From the NCBI RefSeq assembly GCF_004193775.1, contig NC_041002.1:32895112-32959111 (forward strand): a DNA stretch of 64,000 bases, given 5' to 3'. The number at the start of each line of letters is the position of its first letter. The first letter of the stretch is position 1. The position numbers and the translations under genes were made by a program. The stretch is from Glycine soja. Its lineage: Eukaryota; Streptophyta; Magnoliopsida; Fabales; Fabaceae. Shown in pieces: positions 22,160-33,960 of the stretch. The notes under the pieces are model-generated. The model worked only from the letters and a program-made list of their open reading frames with translations, did no database searches and had not been told where the DNA came from.

Positions 22160-23146
22160 GAAAGTCAACTCAAGTGGGGAATGGTAGCGGCTGCTACAAT
22201 AGACAGCAGAGGTTTCAAACTTGGTCATAATATTTTGATAATTTTTTGCTGGTATATTATGATATATTTTTCACTTTTTCTAATACAAAATGCTAATAAA
22301 CATTCATCACAAAAGATGAGGAAGAGGTTGTGGAGACTCTCTATGCCATGGTTGGAATGTTCCCTCACAATGCCTCCAATCATAATAGTACAGATTTAGA
22401 TGGCAAATCTTTGCCTGATAATTCATCAGTTTTGCAAGACTTGGAGGATAATGCTAGTGATGCTCTTCAAGGTCATTATTCATTCTCAATTTCTCACTCT
22501 TATCTAAGATACTTGAATTACCTATTATTTTTTAGTACGAGGTCATAGGTATCTTCTACGACAAGCAAGCCTACTCTTACCCTATCGGAGTAGGATTAGT
22601 ATGAGTGGCAAAGTTGTCTTAGCTATTAACTCATTCTTCTTCATTCTCTTTATTTAATTTATTACCATTTGATTCTATTTTAGCCTCAGCAACTGCTCCT
22701 GTTGCAAGTCCTAGTTGTCATGAAAGTTCAGCTGGAGAAGCTTCAAAAACCAGTTGGTTGAATGAAGTTGTTGGTCAAAAACAACCTGATTTGCCTGATA
22801 GTGCAACGCTCTTGATGCCATCTCATAGCAATGGGGTGGTCATTTTTTTTGTTGCATTCTGAAAAATATGTACTTTTCAAGTCCTTTGTATATATTTTAC
22901 ATGTTTTCTCATGACATTGCAAATTAGATATGTCCAGACAATCACGGATTCCTCAAGTTGAGAGGAAACCAGATGTGGCATTTGAAGCGGTGAGCATTTC
23001 AACTTTTACAGATTGTAGTGTGGTTCTACCAAAACTTGTTGTGACCTAGTGCTGGTCTTATTGGTGTTTTAATGGATTGCATTTCAGGCAAGAGATGTTG
23101 ATTGCAAGCAACAACAACATATGATCAAGGACCAAAAAGGAAATGG
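22160..23146 (+). pseudogene. Captured fragment of an unrecognised plant gene, exons with introns
   Basis: Exon-like pieces with intron-style junctions: about 22160-22230 (GKSTQVGNGSGCYNR, preceded by TGTGCAG); about 22306-22472 (EEEVVETLYAMVGMFPHN to NASDALQ); 22684-22838 (ASATAPVASPSCHESSAGEA to MPSHSNG); 22930-22990 (SRQSRIPQVERKPDVAFEA); and 23089-23146 (ARDVDCKQQQHMIKDQKGNG). The exons continue one protein-like theme and keep their introns, so capture was at DNA level. The VETLY block reminds me of plant SANT/MYB-like nuclear proteins such as ALWAYS EARLY, but I do not recognise it reliably. It sits between the second CACTA gene and the CACTA 3' end. Confidence 0.6.
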
Positions 23147-23444
23147 TACACTCCTTTCAAAGATCAAAATGTTCATTTTATAGAGTTCATTTCTCATTTT
23201 CGTGACTCAAGTATAGGCTAAATGTTTTTACATCAAAAAACTTGTCCTTTTTCACCATCTTCATTAAAAAAAGAAGAAGCAATTCTTATCAAAAACAATA
23301 TAAAATATGGGAGTAAGATGAAAGCACTTTGTTATCTTCTTGCTTGAAATTCATTCATTATTACTGTTATTTTGAGTTCAAACTTGAAAGTTAAAACTTA
23401 AAATCATGGTAACACACTAACACTTTGTGTTTGTATTTTGTTCT

Positions 23445-24199
23445 TCAAAAATCTTCCATACATGCAACTTGGAGGGATTATTTCTCCAATCATTGGTAAG
23501 CTCAGCAGACTACAAAGATTGTAAGTAGAAAACATGTTCCTCCTAGCATTAGTAAAGTAGCATCTATGATTTTTGTCATTTTCATTCCATTCAATGAATC
23601 AGGGCACTTCATCAGAACAGCTTGCATGGAACCATTCCTAATGAACTTACCAATTATACTGAGCTAAGAGCACTGTAAGTGAAATGGTTCACTACTAATG
23701 AACTACTTAGCAATTTCCTAATTAGTTCACTACTTTGATGTCATGTTGAAGGCTAACTCGTCTCATCTGATTGTGTATTTAAAGGTACTTGAGGGGTAAT
23801 TATTTCCAACGAGGCATACCATCAAATATTGGAAATCTTTCATGTTTAAATATATTGTAATTCCTAATCCCTTGTTTTTTTGTCACTTTTCCTTTCTGAT
23901 GCTTTGAACATGTTTCTAGCTTTTGTTTCTCAACTGCATTTTAATTATTCTTTGGGAAATTAATACAGGGATTTATCAAGCAACTCATTGAAAGGTGATA
24001 TACCTTTCTCTATTGACCGTCTCTCACATTTGCAAATTATGTAAGTCAATTTGGCCTAAACTGCTGTGGCATAATGATATTGATAACTTCAACTTTCAGT
24101 TTATGTTGATCCTCCTTCCTTGTCTTAGGAACTTGTCTACCAATTTCTTCTCTGGTGAAATTCTCGACATTGGAGTATTAAGCACCTTTGACAAGAACT
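23445..24199 (+). pseudogene. Captured fragment of an LRR receptor-like kinase (At5g62710/FEI-type), five LRR exons
   Basis: Five exons with retained introns, mostly one LRR each: about 23445-23520 (LPYMQLGGIISPIIGKLSRL), 23601-23672 (ALHQNSLHGTIPNELTNYTE), 23785-23858 (YLRGNYFQRGIPSNIGNLS), 23969-24040 (DLSSNSLKGDIPFSIDRLSH) and 24129-24199 (NLSTNFFSGEILDIGVLST). The sequence and exon phase follow the small LRR-RLK group containing FEI1, FEI2 and At5g62710, membrane receptors with five or so extracellular LRRs. The signal peptide, membrane segment and kinase domain are absent. It has lost a Pro in GEIPDIG and lies inside a CACTA element, so it is a transduplicated piece. It may be transcribed as part of the element but cannot act as a receptor. 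Confidence 0.85.
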
Positions 24200-25360
24200 C
24201 GTATGTACTCTTTCCCGATAAAGCCTCGTACTTTAGCTGATACATTATAGCCTTTTAGACTGATAATTTTCACTTCTTAATTGCAAGCTTAAATCATTAT
24301 TGTTATGTTTAAATCATAGGAATCAAACAATAGTGCATGATTAATTGTATATTATTCGAATTGAATCATAGGAATCAAGATAAGTGTGGTAAGCTTTTGA
24401 TGCTTATAATTTTGTATGATTAGATGTTACATTTAATTGTTACATCTATCTTGCTTGTCATATGCTTTTATGGTATTAAACTATTGATGCATAATGTTGC
24501 TCAAATAACTACTACATGTTCATTTGCCTGATACTTGATTTAAAATTTTGTTCTATAAGCCATATTTGTTTATTCAAATTTCAGAGTTCAGTCTTCAAAT
24601 CTGAAGTTTTGTAATTACAGGACTTTTTATTACCTGCATCCTAAACAAAATACTTGATTTTATGGTAGTGTGGTTGTTCTTCTGGAATCACGAGGTATGA
24701 TGGAAGATGGTCTTGAAGACTAGATGTTGCAAAGGTAAGCTCATGTAATATGTCTACAAGGAGATATTGTTTAATTTGTGAAAGTTGTTAACTTGGATAT
24801 CTAATTTTCTTCATTTCTCTTCATTAGTTTCATTTGTCATTTTATATCACAAATAATATACCTCCTTTTTCCATGCAGAGTATTGCAATAGAATTGCGGA
24901 GCGAGCAGCAGTTGGGAGAATTAGTTATGTCTACTGGAAAGGTGTTTTCTATGTGATTTGAATCTTCAGCTATATTTATTTATATGTTCTTTGTGTAAAG
25001 CTTGATTGCACTCCTAAATATCCATATCCAAGTGTATTATACATTTCCGTGATGGTGTGCTACTGAATTTGACCGTGTGCACATGATGTATATAGACCTT
25101 ATTGAAGCTTTTGATATGCAAGAGATTATACAGGTTTTACTTATGGCCAGATTAAGATTTGCTTCGTTAGTCAAAAAGCTAGTTCATGCCTCATTGCTTC
25201 AATTATGAAATTATAGAGGTTTTTTTTTGTGAACATTGACTTTGGGTTCTTGCAAATATTTGTGGACAAAATGCTAGTTAATAATGCCTGAAAAGAGAGT
25301 AAAAAAAGATAGAAGACATTTGGTGTGAAAATGGTTCAATTCTGAAATTGCTTCCAAAGA
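24200..25360 (+). other. CACTA internal sequence, no firm gene
   Basis: AT-rich. Short exon-like scraps occur near 24680-24735 and 24878-24940 (IAIELRSEQQLGELVMSTGK in one frame), but no family is recognisable. These could be further captured exons. Confidence 0.4.
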
Positions 25361-25740
25361 CGGTTAATAGACAATAAACGTCTTTTAATGTCGATTCTGA
25401 CACAGCATTCAAAGACGGTTATTAACTAATAACCGTCTGTGAATGTCAAAGTAGACACAACAATCAAAGACGGTTATTAACTAATAACTGTCTTTGAATG
25501 TCGAAGCAGACACAACAATCAAAGATGGTTATTAGCTAATAACCGTCTTTGAATGTCGAAGCAGACACAGCAATCAAAGACAGTTATTAGTTAATAACTG
25601 TCTTTGAATGTCGATTCTGCACAACAATCAAAGAAGGTTATTAACTAATAACCGTCTTTGAATGTCGAAGCAGACACAACAATCAAAGATGGTTATTACA
25701 AGTAACCGTCTTTGAATGGTTCTAACTTTCAAAGACGGTT
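25361..25740. repeat. CACTA subterminal dyad repeats
   Basis: About seven to eight units of some 58-60 bases. Each contains a near-perfect palindrome built from AAAGACGGTTATTA and its complement TAATAACCGTCTTT around a short centre, followed by a spacer such as TGTCGAAGCAGACACAACAA. CACTA elements carry arrays like this near their ends as binding sites for the element's own DNA-binding protein (known for TnpA of En/Spm). The binding role here is inferred. Confidence 0.85.
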
Positions 25741-25815
25741 ATTTAAATAATCGTCGTAAAAAACAATTTGGTTTTAATGGCACTATATACAACAACGCTT
25801 TATAACCATCGTTAA

Positions 25816-25858
25816 AAGCACTTATTAATTGTTGTAAAAGACTCTTTTTCTAGTAGTG
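25816..25858 (+). repeat. 3' terminal sequence of the CACTA element
   Basis: It ends ...CTTTTTCTAGTAGTG. The reverse complement starts CACTACTAGAAAAAGAG, a classic plant CACTA terminus. The host flank continues AGG. A 3-bp duplication cannot be checked because the left end was not found. Confidence 0.85.
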
Positions 25859-26935
25859 AGGGCTGAGGTTCATCCTTCATTTTTTCCCTTAATTCTTTCT
25901 TGAGTCTCCACTGCTAGCAGGGTTGCCCCAAGTATTTGGTCAGGACTTAGAAGGCAACCTAGCTATAGATACCATGATAATATCAGTCGATGAAAAAGGT
26001 TGACATCCACCTACATCTCATTCCCTTGTTTGGCTAACATTAGTCATCCTTCCTTTAGAGCCCTCTATATGGTATTCTTGAACTCCAAACAATTAGCCAT
26101 CGAATGGTTGTAAGCATTATGCCACTTGCAATATCTTTTACTTAGCCACCTTCTGATCGGCAAACAAGTCATCACCAAAGTCTTCCTCATCCTCTTTCAA
26201 GACCATGGATATGGTCTGAGGATTTCTCCCACGTCTTTGGGGTTTTCTATGATCCTTCCCATTCATGAACTACTTAATCCTGATAGCCTTAATGGCTATA
26301 TGTGCCAAATCTGCACAGTCTTGTGTAAGCAACTGTTCCATCAAATGTTTAGTTATTTTCCCAATTTTAATGGTTTCATATTCTGATTTTGGAAACTGCA
26401 CATTGCATTTACTCCTCATCCTCCTAAATCGTTCTAAGAAATCAGAGGCTAACTCTTTAGTCAATTGTTTGGTATTCATCAAGTTGGCTATCCAAATATT
26501 CGGTTGAGGATTGTAAAATCTATCATGGAAACATCATTCCATGTCATCCCAACTATTAATCGAATTTGGAGGCATACTTGAATACCAAGTGAATGTCGTT
26601 CTAGTAAGTGTGCAGTCGATAGTAGTCATTATGACTAGCTTCCCCATATTGAGCCATGAAACAGCTAACATGCTCTATTATTGATTTCCCATCCTCGCTA
26701 GAGAAGGTTGTAAAATCTGGGATCTTGTATAGTCACAACAAAGGGGCTTGTCAATCCATTCTGGGTAGGGTTTCCTGTACACTGGCCCGTCGACTGGCTC
26801 TAACTTCACCCTAAAATGTTTACGAATGGCATCCGCTATCATATTAGGATCAATGGTTTGAAGGGTAGTTGTTCTTGCCTCAGCCCAAGTGGGTATAGGG
26901 TTTTCTATCATAGTAGAATGTTGTCTACCAGCCAT
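25859..26935 (-). pseudogene. Ty3/gypsy gag fragment interrupted by the CACTA 3' end
   Basis: Minus-strand gag begins at 26935 (MAGRQHSTMIENPIPTWAEA), with PNMIADAIRKHFRVKLEPVD, KPYPEWID and, after frame breaks, MNTKQLTKELASDFLERFRR and MRSKCNVQFPKSEYETIKIG. This arrangement matches gag of large legume gypsy elements: a conserved N-terminal block, then a retrotransposon-gag domain. It runs down to the CACTA border at 25858, which suggests the CACTA element landed in it, although I could not find the continuation on the far side. There are several stops and frame changes. Confidence 0.75.
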
Positions 26936-27010
26936 TTATGGTGTTGTCATTGTCTAGGGTGATTCCCTTTTAAGCGATTGTCCTAAGGAAGGGACTTTGT
27001 TCCTTGGTTA

Positions 27011-28960
27011 TGTGACACCCTCTAACCCAACATGCATATAAATGGGAAAAACATATAAAACACAGAATTTAATGAAATCAATTTTATTCAATAAAATCGT
27101 AAGTAAATCCACGTGGGTAAAAGGTCCACATTTGCTTCAATGTTACCAAATAAAACTTCTCAAAAACATTTTCAGCTTAAAACAAGATCGTTCAATTTTA
27201 CAAAAGAACTCAAGTTAAGCAGTAGAATAAAATAAAGTAAAATAACATGTTCAAAACATCATGCAATTAAATCATAAACCCATGCTCCAATGTTACATCT
27301 TATTAGAGCATTGTGTCCAGCGTCCTCCAGCACGAGGTTCCTTAAAGTAATCCACCTAGTCATTTGCTCCCATGAACATAAGGTTCGAGATCATCACAGG
27401 ATCCAAATACAAACAACACACGAGGAGTGAGTCATCACATTCCTCAACGAATAGAGATAAATGAAAGCATACAAGTATGATATAAATATAATAATAATAT
27501 AATTATAACGACAATATAGGTATAACAAGGCTTAACTTTGGCACAATTCGCATCATTTCAACACTCAACATGTAACATCACTTGTCCTAGAATTTAATCA
27601 CAAATCACATTCCACGCCTCCATGATTAATCACATATTCAAGACAACACATCTCAAATACAATACCACATCTCACACTTACATAATTCATTACACACCAT
27701 CGCATAATAAGTCACAATGATCATTACACAAGCTTTATGCAACAGATATGCTAAGACTCAATCCTATATGTAATGTGGTACCATGTCAGTGAAAAATCTC
27801 ATCAAGCGCCTAGGAGTACATGACAAGACAAACCACACACTGGTAAGTTAGGTCACTCTCGCTAGGTAAAATCATAGGGAGACCAGTCAGGGTCACACTA
27901 TTTTGTGATAATGCTCCAACCATGTAGGATTAGCATAGGCTTAAAGGAGCACTCAAACCCAGTGCATTTACCCCCAAGGCCTAGACCCCGAAGAGACTAT
28001 CAAGGTCTCTCCCTCCTGATTCAAGTCCAACCCAAAAAATATTTTAACACGTGACTCCACAATTATTCTCAAAATAATTTTAACTCGTCGCGCCTCAAAG
28101 TGATTCAACTCATCAAGTTCCCACAATGGATCTCATCATAATACTCATCGTGCATTAACTCATCACCCTTAAAGGGTCTTATAGTTGTGTGATTGCACGG
28201 TTCGTAACTCACAACTCAATGCACATAATATCTCAATGCACGTGTGATCTCACAATTTAACACGTACTCAACTTGTCACTTACACACAATTCATCACACT
28301 TTCATAATCCCAAAACATCATGTTACCACGCCTCATGCATCATATACATATCACACAGTAATAATATTACTATGTTATGTTCATATGACTAATCATCTCA
28401 TTAAAAAAAAGGCATTTAAAATCATATATGTGCCATCAGAGTTTGAACTATGCAATACACATAGCTACTCAATTGTTTTCAAAATCATTTTAACTCGTCG
28501 TGCCTCAAAATGATTCAACTTATCAGGTTCCCACAGTGGATCCCATCCCAATACTCGTCGTGTATTAACTCATCACCCTTAAAGAGTCTTACAGCTGTGT
28601 GATTATACAATTCATAGCTCACAACTCAATGCGTATAAAATCTCATTACACATGTATCCTACAATTCAACACATACTCAATTTATCACATACACCAAATC
28701 TCAATCACAATGTTATAATCTCAATGCAACATGTTATGATACCTCATGAATTATATAAATATCATACAATATTAATATTTACATGGCACAAAACATGTAT
28801 ATATTAAATTGAACTATATTATTTTCAATTAAAAAGAGTTAACAAATAATTAAACTAAAAATGCATTGAAAGTATTTATCGTTGAATCTTAATTTATTAA
28901 TTTCCTTCAATTTAATTTTATTATTTAAAATATCAATTCCTAATTTATTTTGACAATTTA
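27011..28960 (-). repeat. LTR-like sequence next to the gypsy gag fragment
   Basis: The plus strand has a TGTGACACCCTCTAACCC start at about 27011, upstream of the minus-strand gag, as expected for that element's 5' LTR. The sequence continues with no coding potential and carries a tandem duplication. I could not establish the outer LTR end or a target duplication; the right boundary given is approximate. A canonical tRNA-Met PBS is not visible between the LTR and gag. Confidence 0.5.
28060..28700. repeat. Tandem duplication of about 410 bp
   Basis: The block starting TTTTAACTCGTCG near 28078 recurs near 28488 with the same order of sub-blocks (CCTCAAA.TGATTCAACT, TTCCCACA.TGGATC, TTAACTCATCACCCTTAAAG, AACTCACAACTCAATGC). 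The copies are about 85-90% alike by eye. The second copy is incomplete or runs into 28700. The duplication lies inside the LTR-like region. Confidence 0.75.
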
Positions 28961-29905
28961 TATACATATATATGTGTTATAGTTATCAACACTTTGTTTT
29001 TAGTTTTTATTCACATTTTGTGGTTGTATGGCCATAGAAAAATTTCATCCTAACGTTATCTATGCATGCTTCTCACGCTTTTGAAAAAATTGCATTTACA
29101 AAAATGTGGTTTGAATGCTTATTTTGTGGTTGCAAGTTTCATTAGCATAGCTTGGATGCAATTGTGTTTTGAGAAAAATTCAAGTATTGTATGACTTTGG
29201 TGACAATTTGAGAATGCTTAAGAAAAAAAAAAGAACTTGAGTTGTGTGTTGCCAGTGTGAATGATGCTTTGAGGCATAATTGGTTTTGAACAATTTTCTT
29301 GTTATTAATGTTGTGTGTCATTGTAGACATGTTCAATGCAATTTTTAATGATTGTAAACTTTAGAGACAAATACCTAACCCGTGAATTGTATCTTTTGTA
29401 CAAACCCCTTTGAGCCTTTAATTAAGTTCATTCTTTCTTGATAACCTAATGAGCTTAAAAGATAAACAATAAATTTCCTTACCATAAGATAAGAGATCAA
29501 TTGTATGATTGGGTTGAAAGAAATTTTGGAGGAGTGCTTGTGAGGATTAATTTGGGAACAATTTGAGGTCACTTTCATGCATATTAAAATTGTATCACAA
29601 CTGTACTTGTTAAATTTTTTAATTTCCAAATTTTCCAATAAAAATAAGAAAAAGGAAAAAGAAGACTAAGGAAGTAGAAGGAAATAAATTTATGGTTCAT
29701 GTTGTAAAAGATAGTGCCACGAATCAAAATTAAGTTGAAAAATGAAAGGTCTTTCGATTCACGATTTGAGAAAAAGAAGGATTGTGTGAATTTTCTAATG
29801 CATGCATTGCTATCTAACTCATGTTCTTTGAATTCTTATAAAAAACAAATTCCTTTCAAGCCAAGCCACATTACAAGTCTTGATCAAGTCCTTGTGATCT
29901 TAATG
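28961..29905. other. No recognised gene
   Basis: AT-rich sequence with only short, low-complexity frames on both strands. A (TG)8 run lies at about 29905-29920. Confidence 0.4.
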
Positions 29906-31846
29906 TGTGTGTGTGTGTGTAACACCTTGAAAATTACAACTTATTTTATAGAAAGTTCTATGTTGTGTGGTCTATAGAACTATAATTGACATTGAAATTA
30001 ATTACAATGAGAATTTAACTCAAGCAGTTAATTTAAAATTTCAATTATATGTATGACATTTTATATGATAAGTTTAGTAGGAACTAGAATTATATTAGAA
30101 TATGATTTTACATTGTGTAAAATTACATTGTACAAACTTAGGCAATATAAATTCGCACTGTGTAGATTTAATTTGTGTATGATTAATTGTGTTTACTCCT
30201 TGATCTATGTAATTAGCACCATTGTCTAGGTTAATTAGCTATAGTTTTACTTCTTTTGGTAAAAGCAAAGTTGTCTTTTATGCCTAATCCTATCTTAACA
30301 TCTATGACAACATTTTCAAAGTTGAAACTAGAGAAAAATAGCTAGAGGTGCATGGAGCTGCACTCTCTCTCTCTCTCCATCAAAATTTCCCTCAATCAAA
30401 GTCACTTGGTGACATAAGGAGGCTTAGGAACTAATGGGCACTTGGAGCCCTTGAACCTAGAGTTATCCTAGACTTTCGTAACACTCCATTCCCACTCCTT
30501 TTGTGCCTAGTTACTCTTATTTTCGTGTTTGGGTATTGGCTGAGTTTCAGAGAAGAAAAGGATAATGCTTGCATGGACCTCTAGTTTTCTGAGTTTTGAG
30601 CTTCAAGCCCTTCATCCTCTGCCTTTTTTGTGCTTCAAGTAGAGGTATGGAGGAGTTGATCCCTTATTACTCTTATTTTTCTTGTTTGATTATGGAGTAG
30701 CTTCCATTAGAAGTGTTGTAGGAGCACAAGAAGTTAATTTTCTATAAATCAACACTTTAAGTTCTTTTTCTTTTAAATTTCATGTTACGGTTGTAAGAAC
30801 TTGTAAATTGTTGTTATTTTGGGTTTTTACCGTATGGAAACATGTTTGATAGGTTTGTGATTCCATTTAGGTTAATTTAGAAGCCATTGAAAGTGAAAAA
30901 CATTATTTTTGAAGCTCTGCGAGATCGTGGCGCTTAAGCGAAGAGTTGCTCAAACTTAAGTGAGAGGACCTATAAGAGAAAATTGGTTACTAGTTTTCAA
31001 GCTTAAGGGTGGCTAGAACCAAGATTAAGCATAGGTTAAGCACAGGCTAGACGAGGCTTAAGCAAGATGACCTATAAGGGAAAATGAGCTACTAGATTTC
31101 AAGCTTAAGCTTGGAGTGAGCCAAGCTTAAGTGTGAAACTTGTCGAATGTGTATGAATGAATTCCAAATGGAGTTCAATTGGACTTTCCTTGGTTTATAT
31201 GAATTATGAAATGCATAAATAGTTTTTAAGGTTATGTAAAGAGAATATACTTTTACTAATTATCTATAAGTTGAGAATTAAATGGATTTAAGTATGAATT
31301 CGTTGCACTTTAATTGATATTATTGAATTGTTATTGATCTAATTGGAGACTGGGAGGACTTGTGATCCTCAAGGAAATGGTTTACTGGAAACCTTGAATT
31401 GTGTGTGCTTGTATGATAACTTTGAAATCTATTGGTGTGATTAAGGATTATGAAATCCTTGAGGGGAGAGCAAATGGATTCAATGTATGAGTGCATTTGT
31501 AGAAACTAGAATTCAACGCTAATATTAATAAAGATTCATTGTCATGAACAATGAATAAAGACTTAACAAAAGTGTGAATCTAATAAATCAATTGGACTTA
31601 GTAAACTTTAGATATCATTGTACATTATAGTACATTATTATGAATTGGACATAGAATGAGCCTTAAGTCCTTTGCTTGGAGAACATAAATTACGTTAAAC
31701 CCCACATAATCTTGAGAGAAAAAAAGGCTTACATAAAACTTAATAAAACATGGGATGGGGCATGGATTCAATTCATGGAAATGTGTGAGAATGCCTTGGG
31801 CATTTGCTTATGGTTTGGGATATGTTTGAAATTGTTTAATGTCTTG

Positions 31847-32748
31847 TGATGTAATCCTACCCCCCAATGGTATTGGATAGAAGACTCCAAGAGGATTGGG
31901 CTAGAGCTACTAAAGAAGGCCTATGAACCTCAGGGTAGATTTTTGAGCCCATGGGTCAAGGTTGGATCCACTCTTCTTTGTAAATATTAGAATAGGTTTT
32001 TCCTTCTTTTGGGCCTTGTATTTTGGCCATTTTAGTAGTATAGGGTTTTGTCCTTGTATTTCAGGGCATTTTGAGTAGTCTTTGTAGTAGGGACTTTTTT
32101 TTGTATTTTCATGTATTTTTGGAATAGGGGTGAGCTTAGCTATTATAGGGGGGTGTGTAGCTAAGCTCTAGCTTCTCATCTCAAGGAGGTGAGCTTAGCT
32201 ATTAGAGAGGTGTGTGTAGCTAAGCTCTAGCTTCTTTAGGAATCTTCTCAAGGAAGCTTCTCAAGGAGGTGAGCTTAGTTATTAGAGGGGCGTGTGTAGC
32301 TAAGCTCCAGCTTCTCAAGGAAGTTTTCTCAAAGAAGCTTCTCAAGGAAGTTTTCTCAAGAAAGCTTCTCAAGGAAGCTACCTAGTCTATAAATAGAAGC
32401 ATGTGTAACACTTGTTGTAACTTTGATGAATGAGAGTCTTGTGAGACACAACTCAAAGTTCAACTTCTCTCCCCCTTTTCCTCCTTCAATTTTGTGCTCC
32501 CCCCTCTCTCTTTCTCTCTCTCTTTCTTTTCCTCCATTGAAGCATCCTCTCCAAGCTTCTTATCCAAGGCACATTCTTGGTGGCAAAGCTTCTTCTTCCA
32601 TGGCTTATTCCCTAGTGGATGGCGCCTCCTCTCACCTCTTCTCCTTTATCTTCCGCTGCATCTCCATGGTGGACAATCACCATTGAAGGACCTCATTGAA
32701 GCTCAAAGATCCAGCCTCCATAGAAGCTCCACAACCAAGCTTCCATCA
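31847..32748 (+). mobile_element. Solo LTR, 902 bp, with TCTTG target duplication
   Basis: It starts TGATGTAATCCTACCCCCC and ends CCAAGCTTCCATCA, flanked by TCTTG at 31842-31846 and again at 32749-32753. TATA box CTATAAATA at 32387-32395. The opening and the early block (TTGGATAGAAGACTCCAAGA, CAGGGTAGATTTTTGAGCCC) match the LTR at 43716, so it is a related gypsy family. No internal element sequence remains, which fits removal by LTR-LTR recombination. Two short frames near 32423-32790 are incidental. Confidence 0.92.
32129..32390 (+). promoter_or_regulatory. U3 repeat array upstream of the solo LTR's TATA box
   Basis: Three copies (near 32130, 32190 and 32270) of a unit with GAGCTTAGCT, a short spacer, then AGCTAAGCTC. 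Each unit is itself a dyad with 10-base arms (one mismatch in copy 3). They are followed by repeated AAGGAAGCTTCTC / TTCTCAAGGAAG blocks up to the TATA box at 32387. The layout suggests duplicated enhancer elements of the LTR promoter. Function is inferred. Confidence 0.7.
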
Positions 32749-33960
32749 TCTTGGTTGGAGGGAAAGAAGGGGAAGTCCTCTTTTCCTTGATGGTGTGAGG
32801 ATCGTGGTGGATATGTTATACTCATGAATGCACGATAAATCATGGATGCTGGTTGGAGAAGAAGCATGGAAGTAGTCACGTGGGAAGTTTTGCTTATGTT
32901 ATGTGTGAATGATGAGAGGTGGGGTTGGAATAGTCACCTAGTGTTGTGATTAAAGAATCCCACGAAGACAAATAAAGATAATCCAAGTGAGGAAAGTTGT
33001 TGAGGAGTCAGTCCTCAGAGATTGGATGACCACATAGAGTGGTAACTGATGGATGGATTGCTGACTTGTTATTTATTGGGGGTATGGCACCATGTTTGTG
33101 GTTGTATTTTGACAGTGTCGACTTGGTAACCCTAACAAATGTGATCCATAATAGTGTTGGTGAAAACCTCGTCATTCTATCGTGATAAGGGATGTACTCT
33201 CAATAGTCATTCATATAAAATGTGTAAGACCACTGTGTTCTAGTTGTTCTAGTGGCAGTGGACTTGTGATAAGATGAAATAATTATTAGTTAGATGTGAG
33301 TCAAACGACGAGTAAGATCGCGAAAGGATCACTTTACGATGGTTATTGTGTGTTTGTGATTGTGACTGAAAGGTTGTTTGTGTGTGGTTTTATAAGAGAT
33401 GGGTGACTCACTCCATACATCTTTTGTTTTCAACTGAAGATAGAGCCACAAAGGAACCTGTTGTTTCACCTCACCATTAAGATTGGCGATGGGTATTAGG
33501 CCCATCATCTTGGCACTAATTAGGATACTTTCTGTGGTAATGTTACACTTTTTTTCGATTGGTGCATCATCAAACCCATGCTCCGAGATATGCATACGTT
33601 ACTCCTACTTATCATGCACCATTTTCTGATCCAATTACGCCTTATGACTCATTTTCATCTTTGGATTTTGTTTGTCTTGGTACTGATGTTGAGGTGACAC
33701 CCTCTGATGTTGTTTCCCCTAGGGAGGCATCACCCACCTTAAGTTTGATTTCTTTAGCTGCACTAGCCCCACCTATGATTGTGATTGACAATGAAAGAGG
33801 ATCCTAAAGAGGATCTTGAGAGGGGTTTCCATGTGGAATCCTCCCATGGGTATTTTTAGGGAACTTCTTGGGGTAGGTTTAGTAGTGGTCCCTACTTTTG
33901 TACCCGGGATAAAATAGGAATAGTTAACTGTTTTATCTAGGTTTTTACTTTCTTGATGTA

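Larger units (their letters stand above)
7255..25858 (+). mobile_element. CACTA (En/Spm) DNA transposon with nested gypsy insertion and captured host exons
   Basis: Evidence for one plus-strand CACTA element: a TNP2-type transposase (7586-10793); a second gene with Transposase_24-like and Ulp1-like regions (10917-21823); subterminal dyad repeats (25361-25740); and a 3' terminus ending TAGTAGTG at 25858, whose complement reads CACTACTAGAAAAAGAG. Without the 7.8 kb gypsy insertion the element spans at least 10.8 kb. The right boundary is firm. The left boundary is only the first sequence I can attach to the element (an inverted repeat just before the transposase). Between the second gene and the 3' end it carries exon-intron fragments of host genes, making it a transduplicating (Pack-CACTA-like) copy. 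Confidence 0.8.
29921..33960 (+). repeat. LTR-retrotransposon debris hosting a solo LTR
   Basis: It starts TGTAACACCTTGAAAATTAC near 29918 and contains degenerate CTTAAGCG-type motifs around 30925-31130 that resemble soybean LTRs. After the solo LTR it continues with a block at 33040-33480 containing GATGGGTGACTCACTCC, a motif I associate with gypsy LTRs. An 82-codon plus-strand frame at 33559-33807 is not recognised. Boundaries are approximate, and whether both flanks belong to one element is inference. Confidence 0.4.

Noticed and set aside
25361..25740. Regular repeats with similar spacers, superficially CRISPR-like
   Set aside because: The units are palindromic dyads with near-identical spacers, sit next to a CACTA terminus in a plant genome, and have no cas genes.
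32423..32790. Two overlapping plus-strand frames in the solo LTR
   Set aside because: Downstream of the LTR TATA box, in R-U5, with Ser/Leu-rich low complexity and no family match.
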